Positions 1-8,808 of a stretch of 64,000 bases of DNA are shown piece by piece. The stretch's first letter is position 1. The number at the start of each line of letters is the position of its first letter. This stretch comes from Mucilaginibacter xinganensis (GTDB lineage Bacteria > Bacteroidota > Bacteroidia > Sphingobacteriales > Sphingobacteriaceae), in contig JAMFSA010000159.1 in assembly GCA_026225055.1 (NCBI GenBank), positions 62,001 through 126,000 on the forward strand, given 5' to 3'. Both the position numbers and the translations under genes were made by a program. Under the pieces are notes generated by a model. It was given only the letters and a program-made list of their open reading frames with translations, made no database searches and was not told the origin of the DNA.

Positions 1-315
1 AGCATCGGCTAAAAGCGCTTTACCGTGATTATCTAATGCGTTGGTTTTATCACCATTCACTTCATAAACTATTTTGCCATGCGGGTCATCGGCTATATAA
101 AGCTGGTCGCCATTTTTATCATAGTTGATATAGGCGTTGTGAGATAGGGCTTGTATACCCGTTCTATCCCCGGTTAACATAATTGCCCCTGAATATTCAA
201 TTCTGATCTTTACATCGTTGGTCTGCCTTACAATAATGGTATGGGTACCCTGGTGGCATGCGATAAATGAGATAACCATTAATAATATCGGGATAATGAA
301 TTCGAGCTTTTTCAT
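1..315 (-). CDS. Partial lipoprotein, 3' end cut by window
   Basis: Reading leftwards from an ATG at 315 there are 105 open codons to the window edge, so the C-terminus is missing. The N-terminus is a lipoprotein signal: two lysines, a hydrophobic stretch, then ISFIAC with the lipid-bearing Cys at residue 20. The mature part (residues 25-105) looks like short beta strands with Asp/Gly turns, for example YDKNGDQLYIADDPHGKIVY. This suggests a secreted beta-rich protein, possibly DUF4097-like, but I do not recognise the family. A well-formed promoter with an overlapping palindrome lies 40-85 nt upstream, so expression is probably controlled. The reading frame is certain; the function is unknown. 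Confidence 0.75.
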   Translation of the reverse strand, partial: MKKLEFIIPILLMVISFIACHQGTHTIIVRQTNDVKIRIEYSGAIMLTGDRTGIQALSHNAYINYDKNGDQLYIADDPHGKIVYEVNGDKTNALDNHGKALLADA

Positions 316-355
316 GTGTTTAATCTTTAAAAATGTGATCGATCTTAATTTAAAA

Positions 356-399
356 CAAATCTACAATAAAACATAGTAATATGCAATGCATAGTACTAT
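356..399 (-). promoter_or_regulatory. Promoter with overlapping operator palindrome for the left-edge lipoprotein
   Basis: On the minus strand TAGATTTG (363-356) matches the Bacteroidota -7 consensus TANNTTTG, and TTG (386-384) lies exactly 20 nt upstream, as at the tRNA promoter in this window. The -33 element sits in the centre of an inverted repeat: ATAGTAATATGC (373-384), spacer AAT, GCATAGTACTAT (388-399), with one mismatch. A dimeric repressor bound here would block -33 recognition. The palindrome style reminds me of PadR-type operators, but that is a guess; no PadR gene is in the window. Confidence 0.55.
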
Positions 400-473
400 T
401 TAATTGAAAAATGGATTTGCATAAAAATCCTTTCGTTTTATTGAAAGGCTTCTTATCTCAAACAGGTTTATTT

Positions 474-2111
474 TTACTTCTTCCGTTCTTCGGTATTAAA
501 TGCGGGTGGTTGGTAATCTTTAGGTAGATAATCGGCAGGTATGGTGGTGGCATTGCCATCACGCAGTGCTTTGTAATGTGGCGACATGATCTCTACGCCA
601 GCCTTATTAAAATGGTCCTGTATATTGGCATGCAAATGCGAATAAATAACTGATTGCCTGTTAGGTGATTTGGTATAAGCGTGAATGCGATAGGTTACAT
701 AATAATCTTCCAAACTGGTTTGATATACATAGGGTAGTGGTTCCTTTTCAACCAGTTCTGTTTCCAGTGCCGCATCAATCAATAACTGATGTACCTGTCG
801 CCATGGGGCATCATAACCAATGGTTACCTCTGTGTGTACAATAAGCCCTTTCTCCTGCGAATCGCTGCTGAAATTTATGGTATGGCTGCTCAATACCGTA
901 GAGTTAGGTATGGATATGATCTCGTTATGTATGGTGCGGATACGGGTAACCAGCAGGTTCTTCTCAATGATATCGCCTGTTACCTCACCAATTTTTACAC
1001 GATCGCCTAAGGTAAAGGAACGCATATAGGTCATTACCAGGCCCGATACTACATTACTCAACGCCCCGGCTGAACCGAAGGTAAACAACACACCCACAAA
1101 AACAGATACCCCCTTAAAAATTGGCGAATCAGAACCCGGCAAATAAGGGAATATCACAATAAACATAAATGCCAGTATCAGCACCCGCAATATTTGGTAG
1201 GTTGGCCTGGCCCAGTCGGGGTAGAAGCCCGGGATCACCAGGTTGCCTTTCGCTATCTCCGATTTAATGTATCGCAGAAAACGTAAAATGTAGTGGAATA
1301 TACCTACCAGCACCAAAATGGTAATCAGGTTAGGGATATAGTTCCAAACTTGCAGCCCAATCTTTTTCAGCGGACTTGTGATATAGCCCAGCAAAGTATC
1401 AGATATATCGCGTGTGAAAGGGAATATGCCAAACAGTACCGGTAAAGCAAGATAAATGAGCAGTATTATAATAAACCATTTAGCGGCTTTTAAAACAAAA
1501 TTCACCACCAAAAATTGTTGCTCTGCATTTAAAAGCTCATAATTGCTCAGCTTAATGCCTTTGTTAAACAGCTTATTAATTTTGGCTAACATCCATTTAA
1601 ACATCCGGTTAACTACATAAATAAATACTATAACCAATACAATAACCAGTAAGGCCGATAAGCCTTCTTTAACCCGGGTTTCCCAACTGGTTTCTTCCTG
1701 GTATTTTATAACTGCTTTGGTAATTGTGGCGCATTCAGCTGCCGCAAGTTTTCCCTTGGTGGTGTGTTGAAAAGCAGCATCTTTGTCAGAAACAGAAAGA
1801 ACGATATAATTTTTATAAAGGATATCTACCGTTTCATCTGATGGGAGAAATATAAGTGAATCAGGGGCAAAAGAAATATCGCGGCCCAGTTTGGCTATGC
1901 GCTGACTAATAATTTCGGCACGCTCGCGTGGTGTAAAACTACCTTGCCGGTTATACAGTTTAAACAGCGTATCATGAAATGGGATAACCGGGTAGCCTTT
2001 TGTGTTTTTAATGAGTGAATCAAGCTGTTGCTTTTGTTTAAGGCTATCCGGCTGTGCAAATAATACAGCGGGAATAAACAAGGCAAATAATAATAGTTTG
2101 AATTGCTTCAT
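474..2111 (-). CDS. MscS-family mechanosensitive channel
   Basis: This 545-residue inner-membrane protein begins with a signal peptide ending near LFAQ and has an N-terminal extracytoplasmic segment of about 125 residues. Several membrane helices follow (roughly 150-170, 200-225, 255-275, 300-345). The pore and MscS beta domain follow at about residues 345-430, with the Gly/Ala-rich GSAGALSNVVSGL helix and GDRVKIGEVTGDIIEKN. The length fits the larger bacterial MscS-like subfamily rather than the 286-residue E. coli MscS. MscS channels open under membrane tension and release solutes on hypo-osmotic shock. The gene stands alone: 158 nt separate it from the lipoprotein downstream and it is divergent from the AraC gene. 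The family call is firm; the gating stimulus is inferred. Confidence 0.9.
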   Translation of the reverse strand: MKQFKLLLFALFIPAVLFAQPDSLKQKQQLDSLIKNTKGYPVIPFHDTLFKLYNRQGSFTPRERAEIISQRIAKLGRDISFAPDSLIFLPSDETVDILYKNYIVLSVSDKDAAFQHTTKGKLAAAECATITKAVIKYQEETSWETRVKEGLSALLVIVLVIVFIYVVNRMFKWMLAKINKLFNKGIKLSNYELLNAEQQFLVVNFVLKAAKWFIIILLIYLALPVLFGIFPFTRDISDTLLGYITSPLKKIGLQVWNYIPNLITILVLVGIFHYILRFLRYIKSEIAKGNLVIPGFYPDWARPTYQILRVLILAFMFIVIFPYLPGSDSPIFKGVSVFVGVLFTFGSAGALSNVVSGLVMTYMRSFTLGDRVKIGEVTGDIIEKNLLVTRIRTIHNEIISIPNSTVLSSHTINFSSDSQEKGLIVHTEVTIGYDAPWRQVHQLLIDAALETELVEKEPLPYVYQTSLEDYYVTYRIHAYTKSPNRQSVIYSHLHANIQDHFNKAGVEIMSPHYKALRDGNATTIPADYLPKDYQPPAFNTEERKK

Positions 2112-2391
2112 AATAAAGGCGGTAGATTTTAAAGCAATTTATTCATTTTCATTAAGATATGCTTATAAATAAGGGAAGTATTTGTTGCAATTTTTAAATG
2201 AAACCCAATAATTCAACAACTATGAAACAAAGCGGCCCTGTAAGCATCTAATAAATATAAAAACAGAAGACATCACACACCAGCTGACTGAGCTTTACCC
2301 TTTAAGCGAATTTATGAGGCGCAGAAGGGGCTGTATCACTGGTTTTAAATGGACGGAAATTGATACCGATAATTTTTTAATTTAGCCGCAG

Positions 2392-3249
2392 ATGAAAGAT
2401 ATCCCGGTACACCAACTACAGGACAGGGTAAGCTCGGGCCTTGAGATAAGGCATTTTTTAGCACATGAAAAGCTGGAAAAAGGAAAAGGCGAAGATCTGG
2501 GTGCTCACCGGGATGATCATTATATCTTTTTCGTGATGGAAGGCGGAGTTGCCTCGCTGATGATCGACTTTGATGAACTGCACCTGCAAAAATCATCGCT
2601 CTATTATATTTTGCCCGGGCAGGTACATCACCGCATCCGTGCTACTGAGGCCGATGGCTGGTTTATTGCCGTTGATACACTGCTGATACCGCCCGACTAT
2701 CGTGATGTTTTTGAAAATCAGTTGATCTTACAACAGCCTTTTATCCTGGATGAAAGGCAGCTCAACCAATGCCGTAGCCTGCTTGGCCTGATTGATGAAA
2801 AATACAACGAAGATGAGGCTACACCTTTTAATATTTCTATAGTACATTCCCTGTTGCAATCGTTTTTCGGGATAGCCGCTGCTGGCTTTATTTGTTTAAG
2901 TAGTTCGCGGTCCAGTTTATCACGGCCGGCACAGTTGTCGCATCAATTTAAAAAGCTATTGGTGCAAAACGTGCGCACGCTAAAAAGCCCGTCGGCTTAT
3001 GCCTCACAACTGAATGTTTCAGAATCATATCTCAACGAATCACTTAAAAAAGTAACCGGCTTTTCAGTAAGCTATTGGGTGCAGAATGAAGTGATACTGG
3101 AGGCGAAGCGTCTACTGTATTACAGCCAGATGAATGTTAAAGAGATTGCCCATGTGCTTGGTTATGAAGATCATGCTTATTTTTCACGGTTGTTTAAAAA
3201 GGCTACCAATACTACACCGCTTAGTTTTCGCACTAATTACCGTAAATAG
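2392..3249 (+). CDS. AraC-family transcriptional regulator
   Basis: The 285-residue protein has an AraC-type cupin sensor at about residues 20-110 (GEDLGAHRDDHYIFFVMEGG, then LYYILPGQVHHR) and two helix-turn-helix motifs at about 195-285, ending with YEDHAYFSRLFKKATNTTPL, the usual AraC signature. It is 77 nt upstream of the siderophore-interacting flavoprotein gene on the same strand, a common pairing in Bacteroidota, so that gene is the most likely target. The sensor ligand is not evident. Start choice: the first ATG gives a complete cupin and no nearer alternative fits. Confidence 0.9.
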   Translation: MKDIPVHQLQDRVSSGLEIRHFLAHEKLEKGKGEDLGAHRDDHYIFFVMEGGVASLMIDFDELHLQKSSLYYILPGQVHHRIRATEADGWFIAVDTLLIPPDYRDVFENQLILQQPFILDERQLNQCRSLLGLIDEKYNEDEATPFNISIVHSLLQSFFGIAAAGFICLSSSRSSLSRPAQLSHQFKKLLVQNVRTLKSPSAYASQLNVSESYLNESLKKVTGFSVSYWVQNEVILEAKRLLYYSQMNVKEIAHVLGYEDHAYFSRLFKKATNTTPLSFRTNYRK

Positions 3250-3326
3250 TCCTATCATTACCCCGAACCTGCCATTTTTATTGCTGTATTTGTGCTGTTT
3301 CTTTGTATTGTCAAAATGAATAACAC

Positions 3327-4040
3327 ATGGAAACATCCACTTTACATAAAATAAAACAAAGGGCCGAACGCTGGTTTGAGCCTTCGCAATTAAACAAAGG
3401 GAGGGTGCTCGAGGTAAGGCACTGGGAGCCCTCAACCATTATTGAAATTGATTTGCACCTGCCTAACGCGGACATGTACCAATGGACAGAAATACCCTAC
3501 ATGAAATTTAAGGTTGAACCATTTACTTACCGCGATTATTCGCCATCGGGCTGGGATGCAGACACACAAACCTGCACTTTGTTTATCGATGCCGCGCACA
3601 AAGGCATTGGGACTAACTGGGCACGTAACATTAAAAAGGACGATGAGGTAAGCTATTTAAAAATAGGAAGCAGTCACCAGGCACCTGAAATAACCCCGGC
3701 AATAATAGCTTTGGGCGATGAAAGCAGCCTGGGGCATATGCTGGCATTACAGCAGATGGTATTGCCTGCCGCACGTTTTTCAGGAGCCGTATTACTGGCT
3801 GATGATCAGCATCGCGATTTTTTTAGCCGGTTTTTCCCCGCAACCATACAAACCGTTGCCAGGCATGATGTTTATGGCCACCATAGCCTGATACAATGGG
3901 TTACTGAGCAAAACTATGCATTAGAGAATACTACATTTTACCTGGCGGGAAACAACATGATGGTTAGCCAGTTGCGCCGTATGCTGAGGTTACAGGGTTA
4001 TACTTCGGGGCAAATAAAAGCTAAAGGATTTTGGTCGTAA
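3327..4040 (+). CDS. Siderophore-interacting FAD-binding reductase-like protein
   Basis: A 237-residue cytoplasmic protein of the siderophore-interacting (SIP/ViuB) type. An N-terminal flavin-binding barrel holds the RDYSPSGWD signature (about residues 69-77; family form R-x-Y-T/S), followed by the GIGTNWARNIKKDD segment. The C-terminal NAD(P)H domain ends in FYLAGNNMMVSQLRRMLR and QIKAKGFW, which parallels the family ending. Family members reduce ferric siderophores inside the cell. No TonB receptor or siderophore gene is nearby, so the substrate could be another flavin-dependent reductase target. It lies directly downstream of the AraC regulator and is followed by a strong terminator. Confidence 0.82.
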   Translation: METSTLHKIKQRAERWFEPSQLNKGRVLEVRHWEPSTIIEIDLHLPNADMYQWTEIPYMKFKVEPFTYRDYSPSGWDADTQTCTLFIDAAHKGIGTNWARNIKKDDEVSYLKIGSSHQAPEITPAIIALGDESSLGHMLALQQMVLPAARFSGAVLLADDQHRDFFSRFFPATIQTVARHDVYGHHSLIQWVTEQNYALENTTFYLAGNNMMVSQLRRMLRLQGYTSGQIKAKGFWS

Positions 4041-4076
4041 AAAGCGACTGGTGATGACACCAGCCGCTTCTTTTTA
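4041..4076 (+). terminator. Rho-independent terminator
   Basis: AAGCGACTGGTG (4042-4053), loop ATGA, CACCAGCCGCTT (4058-4069) with one A:C mismatch, followed by CTTTTT. It starts right after the stop codon of the siderophore-interacting protein gene and ends the AraC-SIP unit. Confidence 0.85.
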
Positions 4077-4104
4077 ATATTATAAAGCAGGGGATTGTGC
4101 GATT

Positions 4105-4204
4105 CCTTCCCTGGGGGAAGGGGAGGAAGGGATTTCGTTAGCTTTTATAGCGCATACACCCCTCCCTGCCACATCTCATCCTTGCCCGCCCTTCCTGGGG
4201 GAGG
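4105..4204. repeat. Intergenic GC-rich palindromic repeat pair
   Basis: Two related short hairpins, CCTTCCCTGGGGGAAGG (4105-4121) and CCCTTCCTGGGGGAGGG (4188-4204), flank a C-rich stretch between the terminator and the convergent aldo/keto reductase. Their CCTYCC...GGRAGG form resembles the hairpin at 23747-23770, which suggests a dispersed extragenic palindrome family in this genome. Confidence 0.55.
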
Positions 4205-4226
4205 GAATTGAAAAACACCGCAAATC

Positions 4227-5258
4227 CTAATAAAACTTTGGTGTCGGATTTAACTTTGTATCCTGGCGTTGATGCCAGTAAGGATAAATAGGATCAACAT
4301 CACTTGCGGCATCCAGTTTTTTGATCTGTTCGGTAGTTAAGTTCCAGCCTATTGCTTCAAGGTTTTGTTTTAATTGCTCTTCGTTACGTGCGCCTATTAC
4401 CAGGTTAGCTACCGTTGGCCTTTGTAAAAGCCAGTTTAAAGAGATCTGCGCTACCGATTTGCCGGTTTCTTCAGCCACTTCGTCCAGCACATCAACTATA
4501 TTATATAAGCGCTCGAAATTGGTTGCCGGGCCATGCGAGCCACCCTGACTGATCCTTGAATCTTCGGGAATTGGCGTTCCCCTGCGGTATTTGCCGCTTA
4601 ACCTGCTTGATGATAACGGGCTCCAAACTATGGTGCTAACTTTTTGGTCGATACCCAATGGCATTAGTTCCCATTCAAACTCACGGTCGAGCAATGAGTA
4701 ATAAGCCTGGTGACCAACATATTTTGCCCAACCATATTTTTCTGAAGCAGATAATGATTTCATTAAGTGCCAGCCCGAAAAATTGGAACAAGCTATATAA
4801 CGTACCTTTCCGCTGGTGATCAGGTCGTCCAATGTACGCAGGGTTTCTTCAACGGGTGTATTGCCATCAAAACCATGCATATGATAGATGTCAATATGAT
4901 CGGTTTGCAAACGCCTCAGACTGTCCTCGCACGATTTTATCAGGTGCTCGCGCGATGAACCGAAATCATTCGGCCCGTCGCCCATCCTAAAGGTGGCTTT
5001 GGTTGATATTAAAACTTTATCGCGCAAACCTTCCAGCGCTTTACCCAATATTTCTTCGGAAACGCCGCGGGAGTAAACATTAGCGGTATCAAAAAGGTTA
5101 ACCCCGGCATCAATGCACAGGTTCACCAGTCTTTTAGCTTCATCTAATTGGGTATCGCCCCAGGCTTTAAAAAATTGATTGCCACCGCCAAATGTAGCTG
5201 TGCCAAAGCTAAGTACCGGCACCTGCAGGCCCGATGCTCCTAATTGTCTGTATTCCAT
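4227..5258 (-). CDS. Aldo/keto reductase
   Basis: A 343-residue NAD(P)H-dependent TIM-barrel oxidoreductase. The catalytic tetrad of the superfamily is visible: Asp and Tyr in DTANVYSRG (about residues 58-63), Lys in STKATF, and His in YHMHGFDG. The C-terminal NLVIGARNEEQLKQNLEA forms the usual cofactor-binding end. Length is typical of the YajO/PhdN-like group. Substrate cannot be inferred. It is monocistronic, between a repeat-bearing spacer and a lone response regulator. A second, less similar aldo/keto reductase lies at 31.6-32.6 kb. Confidence 0.9.
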   Translation of the reverse strand: MEYRQLGASGLQVPVLSFGTATFGGGNQFFKAWGDTQLDEAKRLVNLCIDAGVNLFDTANVYSRGVSEEILGKALEGLRDKVLISTKATFRMGDGPNDFGSSREHLIKSCEDSLRRLQTDHIDIYHMHGFDGNTPVEETLRTLDDLITSGKVRYIACSNFSGWHLMKSLSASEKYGWAKYVGHQAYYSLLDREFEWELMPLGIDQKVSTIVWSPLSSSRLSGKYRRGTPIPEDSRISQGGSHGPATNFERLYNIVDVLDEVAEETGKSVAQISLNWLLQRPTVANLVIGARNEEQLKQNLEAIGWNLTTEQIKKLDAASDVDPIYPYWHQRQDTKLNPTPKFY

Positions 5259-5344
5259 ATGTAGCTGTTATGTGTTTTCTCAAAGTAACAGCATACACGG
5301 CACAATTGTGTCAGGATAATTTCAGCTTTTGAACTTAGCTCAGC

Positions 5345-5725
5345 TTAAACAGCAGCATGCAAGCTATCTTCCAGCAAATGCTTTACTGTACCGGTAAGAT
5401 GTGTAAGATCAAAAGGCTTGGCTATAAATACATCAGCGCCATAATTACCTAATGATTCCAGCACACGCGGGTAACCCGACAACATAATTATCGGTATATG
5501 CGATGTTAAAGGATTAACTTTTAAATGATGACAGTGCTCGCCGCCATTAATACCTGCAAGCAAAAAATCAAGCATTACCAGGTCTGGTTTGTGCTGCTCA
5601 ACACTTTTAATGATATCCTCAGTATAAGAAAGCGTCGTTACTGCATATCCTTCCTGCTCCAATGCTTCTTTTAATAGGTCGAGTGTATCAACTTGATCAT
5701 CGACAATCATTATATTTTTAGACAT
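5345..5725 (-). CDS. Single-domain response regulator (receiver only)
   Basis: From the ATG at 5725 this is a 126-residue CheY-like receiver domain with no output domain. The acidic pair follows MIVDDQVD, the phospho-acceptor Asp is in LVMLDFLLAG, and the conserved Lys is in FIAKPFD. The longer upstream reading adds 21 residues that are not receiver-like, so the internal ATG is preferred. Without an output domain it should act by protein-protein contact or as a phosphate relay. No histidine kinase is adjacent; the only kinase in the window is the CheB-CheR fusion at 52-56 kb. Confidence 0.88.
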   Translation of the reverse strand: MSKNIMIVDDQVDTLDLLKEALEQEGYAVTTLSYTEDIIKSVEQHKPDLVMLDFLLAGINGGEHCHHLKVNPLTSHIPIIMLSGYPRVLESLGNYGADVFIAKPFDLTHLTGTVKHLLEDSLHAAV

Positions 5726-5883
5726 GAAAATGTATAATTGGTAGGTATTAAACGATAGTTTTGTTCCATTTGTTTTTGAACCCTGCAAAATTGCCTTAAT
5801 ATTTTTAATTATAACGATATTGTTGCATTAAGTTTTTATGAATATTGCATAAACAAAATGGTGCCGAAGCTTATTTCTCACTT

Positions 5884-6459
5884 ATGAAAAACATTCTTTT
5901 TTTTGGCGATAGCCTTACTGCGGGTTATGGGTTGGCTGATGTACGCACAGAATCATGCCCGGCGCTTATCCAGCAAAAGATAGATGCGGAAGGCCTGGAA
6001 TACCATGTTATAAATGGGGGCTTGAGCGGTGATACTTCAGCTGGAGGACTAACAAGACTCGAGTACTGGCTTAACCGCCCAATGGATGTTTTTGTATTGG
6101 AACTGGGAATTAATGATATGATGCGACGCATTCCACCAGCCAAAATACACCAGAACCTGGAAGCCATTATCTTAAAAGTGAAAGCTAAATATCCGCAGAT
6201 AAAATTAGCATTGATGGGGATGGAGTTACCCGCGTTTATACCAGGCGCGGCAACGGCAGAGTTTCGTGCGATATATCGTAAACTGGCAGATAAATATCAA
6301 ATGGCCTTTGTGTCCTTTTACCTGGAAGGCGTGGCCGGGCAACAGCACTTGAATATGCGCGACGGATTGCATCCCTCAGCCGTAGGCTATCGTGTTATTG
6401 CTGATAAAATATGGCCGGTGATAAAGCCTTTATTATTTGATGAGGATCAATCAGCGTAA
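5884..6459 (+). CDS. SGNH/GDSL esterase, TesA-like
   Basis: A 191-residue hydrolase from the ATG at 5884; an in-frame ATG at 5845 would add 13 residues ahead of the conserved start and is less likely. The SGNH blocks are complete: GDSLTAGYG with the nucleophile Ser near the N-terminus, GGLSGDTSAGG (Gly), LGINDMMR (Asn), and DGLHPSAVGY (Asp/His). It matches the TesA/arylesterase group, which hydrolyses acyl esters and thioesters. No signal peptide is seen, unlike E. coli TesA, so it may be cytoplasmic. Confidence 0.88.
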   Translation: MKNILFFGDSLTAGYGLADVRTESCPALIQQKIDAEGLEYHVINGGLSGDTSAGGLTRLEYWLNRPMDVFVLELGINDMMRRIPPAKIHQNLEAIILKVKAKYPQIKLALMGMELPAFIPGAATAEFRAIYRKLADKYQMAFVSFYLEGVAGQQHLNMRDGLHPSAVGYRVIADKIWPVIKPLLFDEDQSA

Positions 6460-6464
6460 ACTGA

Positions 6465-6692
6465 TTACAATAAATTCTTTTCAGCCTTTTGTAGTTTTAA
6501 CAATCTGGCGAACACAAAAATTGATAAAAGCAGCATTCCGCAGAAACCCGTCGCGGCGCAAACAATACGCCAGGTAATACCGCTATTCATTGATGCGATT
6601 AGCTCATATAAAAAAAACGCAGTTGGTAAAAGGTTAAGAAACAATGCGGTTCTAACTCTTTTTAATTCATCTTTTTTACTTATTGCTCCCAT
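6465..6692 (-). CDS. Small two-helix membrane protein
   Basis: A 75-residue protein with a charged N-terminus (KKDELKRVR), two hydrophobic segments at about 16-34 and 40-62, and a lysine-rich tail, giving a hairpin in the membrane. It resembles small conserved Bacteroidota membrane proteins of unknown role. The start codon is 102 nt from the divergent lipoprotein gene, with a perfect palindrome between them. Family and function are not recognised. Confidence 0.65.
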   Translation of the reverse strand: MGAISKKDELKRVRTALFLNLLPTAFFLYELIASMNSGITWRIVCAATGFCGMLLLSIFVFARLLKLQKAEKNLL

Positions 6693-6720
6693 AGTGTGAA
6701 GATAGTGATTTTCTGCATGG

Positions 6721-6751
6721 GGTATTAAAATCTTAATAACCTTTTAATACC
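6721..6751. promoter_or_regulatory. Inverted repeat between divergent genes, possible operator
   Basis: GGTATTAAAA (6721-6730) and TTTTAATACC (6742-6751) form a perfect 10-bp inverted repeat with an 11-nt spacer. It lies between the divergent starts of the small membrane protein (6692) and the lipoprotein (6794). Position and symmetry suit a regulator site. A structured leader is the alternative. Confidence 0.4.
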
Positions 6752-6793
6752 AGCTTTTTTTATCTTAGTGCATCACAAAATTTAATCCTTATC

Positions 6794-7774
6794 ATGCGTT
6801 TTATAAAATTATTCAGCTTTTTTCTTTTTGTTGTTGCTTTACAAAGTTGTTTAAATGATAAACCGGGCTACTGGAAAAATGACGAGATCAGCTCAGGTAA
6901 GCGGTCGGGTTTTAATGATCTTAATAAACAGTTATTCGCAAGTTTAAAGGCAGATGATAATAAGCAGCTCGGCTTTATTGAGTCGCAGGAGCTATTGGCC
7001 GATAGTTACATGAACCGGCAGGTTGAGCTCATCAGCAATAGCTTAAAAACAGAAAACTATAAATTATTGGATGAATATTATGTGGTTAACAAATACAAAA
7101 CATTTGATACAATATACGCCGCCCCCAAAGGCATTAACGCGCACAAATTAATCTATAGCGGCATAGCGCGTGAAATGTATATCGCATTTTTTGTGAATAA
7201 AGCTGCTAAAGACAAATGGCTGATAACAGCAACCTATAGCAAATATAGTTATGGTTGGAAACTGAGCGATCTGGATTTTGCCATGTATACCATCAATGGG
7301 AAAACTGCTCCCGAATTATTTGAACAGGCAAAAGCAAAGTATGCCAAAAATTACCTGGTTGAAGCCACTAATACCATGCAACTTGCAGGCACGCTATTAA
7401 GGCCAAGCCAGGCATGGATATATAATAATGAAAAAGATATTAGTGAGTTTTATGGCAAAATAGTAGGTGAAGCTAACGCTAAATATAAGTTCCCGATTGT
7501 GCTTGAACAGGTGCCTACTCACCCGCGTATATTCAGGGTTTTTAGTGCCGAGTTTAATAAGGGCTATTATCCGCAGATAAATTATTTATCAAGTATTAAA
7601 TTGGCAGATACGGCAGCGCTCAAAAAGGAAAACGAGCAAGTTAAAAAGGAAATAAGTAACATATTTACGGGAGTAGATAAGGATAAAGAATATATTTTAT
7701 ATTCCATATTTAACGAAATGCCCAGCAGCGCTAAATCTGTTGATCGTTTTAATATAAACGACAAACTGCAATAA
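6794..7774 (+). CDS. Lipoprotein of unknown function
   Basis: A 326-residue protein with a lipoprotein signal (VVALQSC, Cys about residue 19), so it is probably anchored in the outer or inner membrane facing the periplasm. The mature chain is mixed and Lys/Tyr-rich, with no motif I recognise and no repeats. The C-terminal third (KKENEQVKKEISNIFTG) is likely helical. It stands alone with an AT-rich upstream region and ends 69 nt before a convergent lipoprotein gene. No functional call is possible. Confidence 0.75.
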   Translation: MRFIKLFSFFLFVVALQSCLNDKPGYWKNDEISSGKRSGFNDLNKQLFASLKADDNKQLGFIESQELLADSYMNRQVELISNSLKTENYKLLDEYYVVNKYKTFDTIYAAPKGINAHKLIYSGIAREMYIAFFVNKAAKDKWLITATYSKYSYGWKLSDLDFAMYTINGKTAPELFEQAKAKYAKNYLVEATNTMQLAGTLLRPSQAWIYNNEKDISEFYGKIVGEANAKYKFPIVLEQVPTHPRIFRVFSAEFNKGYYPQINYLSSIKLADTAALKKENEQVKKEISNIFTGVDKDKEYILYSIFNEMPSSAKSVDRFNINDKLQ

Positions 7775-7842
7775 TTTTAAGCCATTCGTTTAGTTATAAT
7801 CTAATATGTCATAAATCAGATTGGTAGATAAAACGATGAACT

Positions 7843-8418
7843 TTATTTAGAATAGTAAAAGTTCTGTATATTCTCATATGATGTTGAAGTGCCATCGAAA
7901 GTTTCGGTATAAATATCAACCGTATGAAATGACAAACTGGTGTTGCTTATACCAATAATGGTAGCGGTGTGGGTTATTGTTGTAAGTGTAGGTAAGGTAG
8001 TAACTGTACCTGTACCGAAACTGCCCGTAACTGTAAAATCGAGGCCCGATACCGTTGGTGCAAGATTAAAGGCTGCTTTAGAGAAGTTATATTTGCCGCC
8101 TATGCTAATGCTTATTGCCGATGGCAAGCCCCCGCTTGTAATAAGCGCGTTGCTGGTACTGGTAAAGGTGCTGTCTTTATTAAATGTTGCACTGCTTTGT
8201 ACAGTACTTGATGCTAAGCAAGTGGTATCAATAGTAAGCGTATTGTTTACATATGCTACCAATGTTTGCTTTTGTAATTTCCATTCACCAACTATCAGGG
8301 TTTGCTTTATTTTAACACTATCGGGTGCTGCATTTATTTGTATGCTGCCGTCCTTTTTACAGGAGCAAAAGCATAAAAGCAAACCGGATAATACTAAAAT
8401 ACAGGCATTACGAACCAT
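7843..8418 (-). CDS. Lipocalin-like lipoprotein
   Basis: A 191-residue protein with a lipobox ending LLCFCSC. The mature part has a barrel-like pattern of short Thr/Ser-rich strands, starting IVGEWKLQKQTLV, with SATFNKDSTFTSTS in the middle. This is the usual outline of Bacteroidota lipocalin-like lipoproteins (GxW followed by antiparallel strands). Ligand is unknown. It is monocistronic and convergent with the preceding lipoprotein gene. Confidence 0.7.
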   Translation of the reverse strand: MVRNACILVLSGLLLCFCSCKKDGSIQINAAPDSVKIKQTLIVGEWKLQKQTLVAYVNNTLTIDTTCLASSTVQSSATFNKDSTFTSTSNALITSGGLPSAISISIGGKYNFSKAAFNLAPTVSGLDFTVTGSFGTGTVTTLPTLTTITHTATIIGISNTSLSFHTVDIYTETFDGTSTSYENIQNFYYSK

Positions 8419-8808
8419 AATACATCAACAATTGAGATTTAAAATTATGAAAGAATTTTATCATATAATAATTTATTAAGCAATGACATTCCTATTTGGA
8501 GTGAAAGTTGTTTAGGTGTGCAAACATCTAAATGCTTTCGGCTTCAATTATCAACTTGTTTATATACCGGGTAATTTTATGTAACATTTTCAATAAACAG
8601 CAGTAGTTTACCTCATAATGAATAATTTACACGTTAACTATTATTTTGATCGTTTGGCTACTATTATTAATCTAAGATTAATTCAATTGTACTTTTTGAG
8701 AAAATCAGTATTGGTTAATTCAGTGCTGTTTTTGGAAGCATTAAATCAGCAATAGCTTAATTATTAACCTGTAATGTTCACATATGTTGATAAAAAAATA
8801 AGGATAAC
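8419..8808. other. 390-nt AT-rich intergenic region
   Basis: This spacer separates divergent genes (the lipoprotein and DoxX). I see no coding frame, RNA gene, exact promoter consensus or strong palindrome in it. Confidence 0.6.

Noticed and set aside
7940..8479. 179-codon frame on the plus strand
   Set aside because: It is antisense to the lipocalin-like lipoprotein, whose signal peptide and beta pattern are clearly real; the reverse frame arises from Thr/Ser-rich codons.
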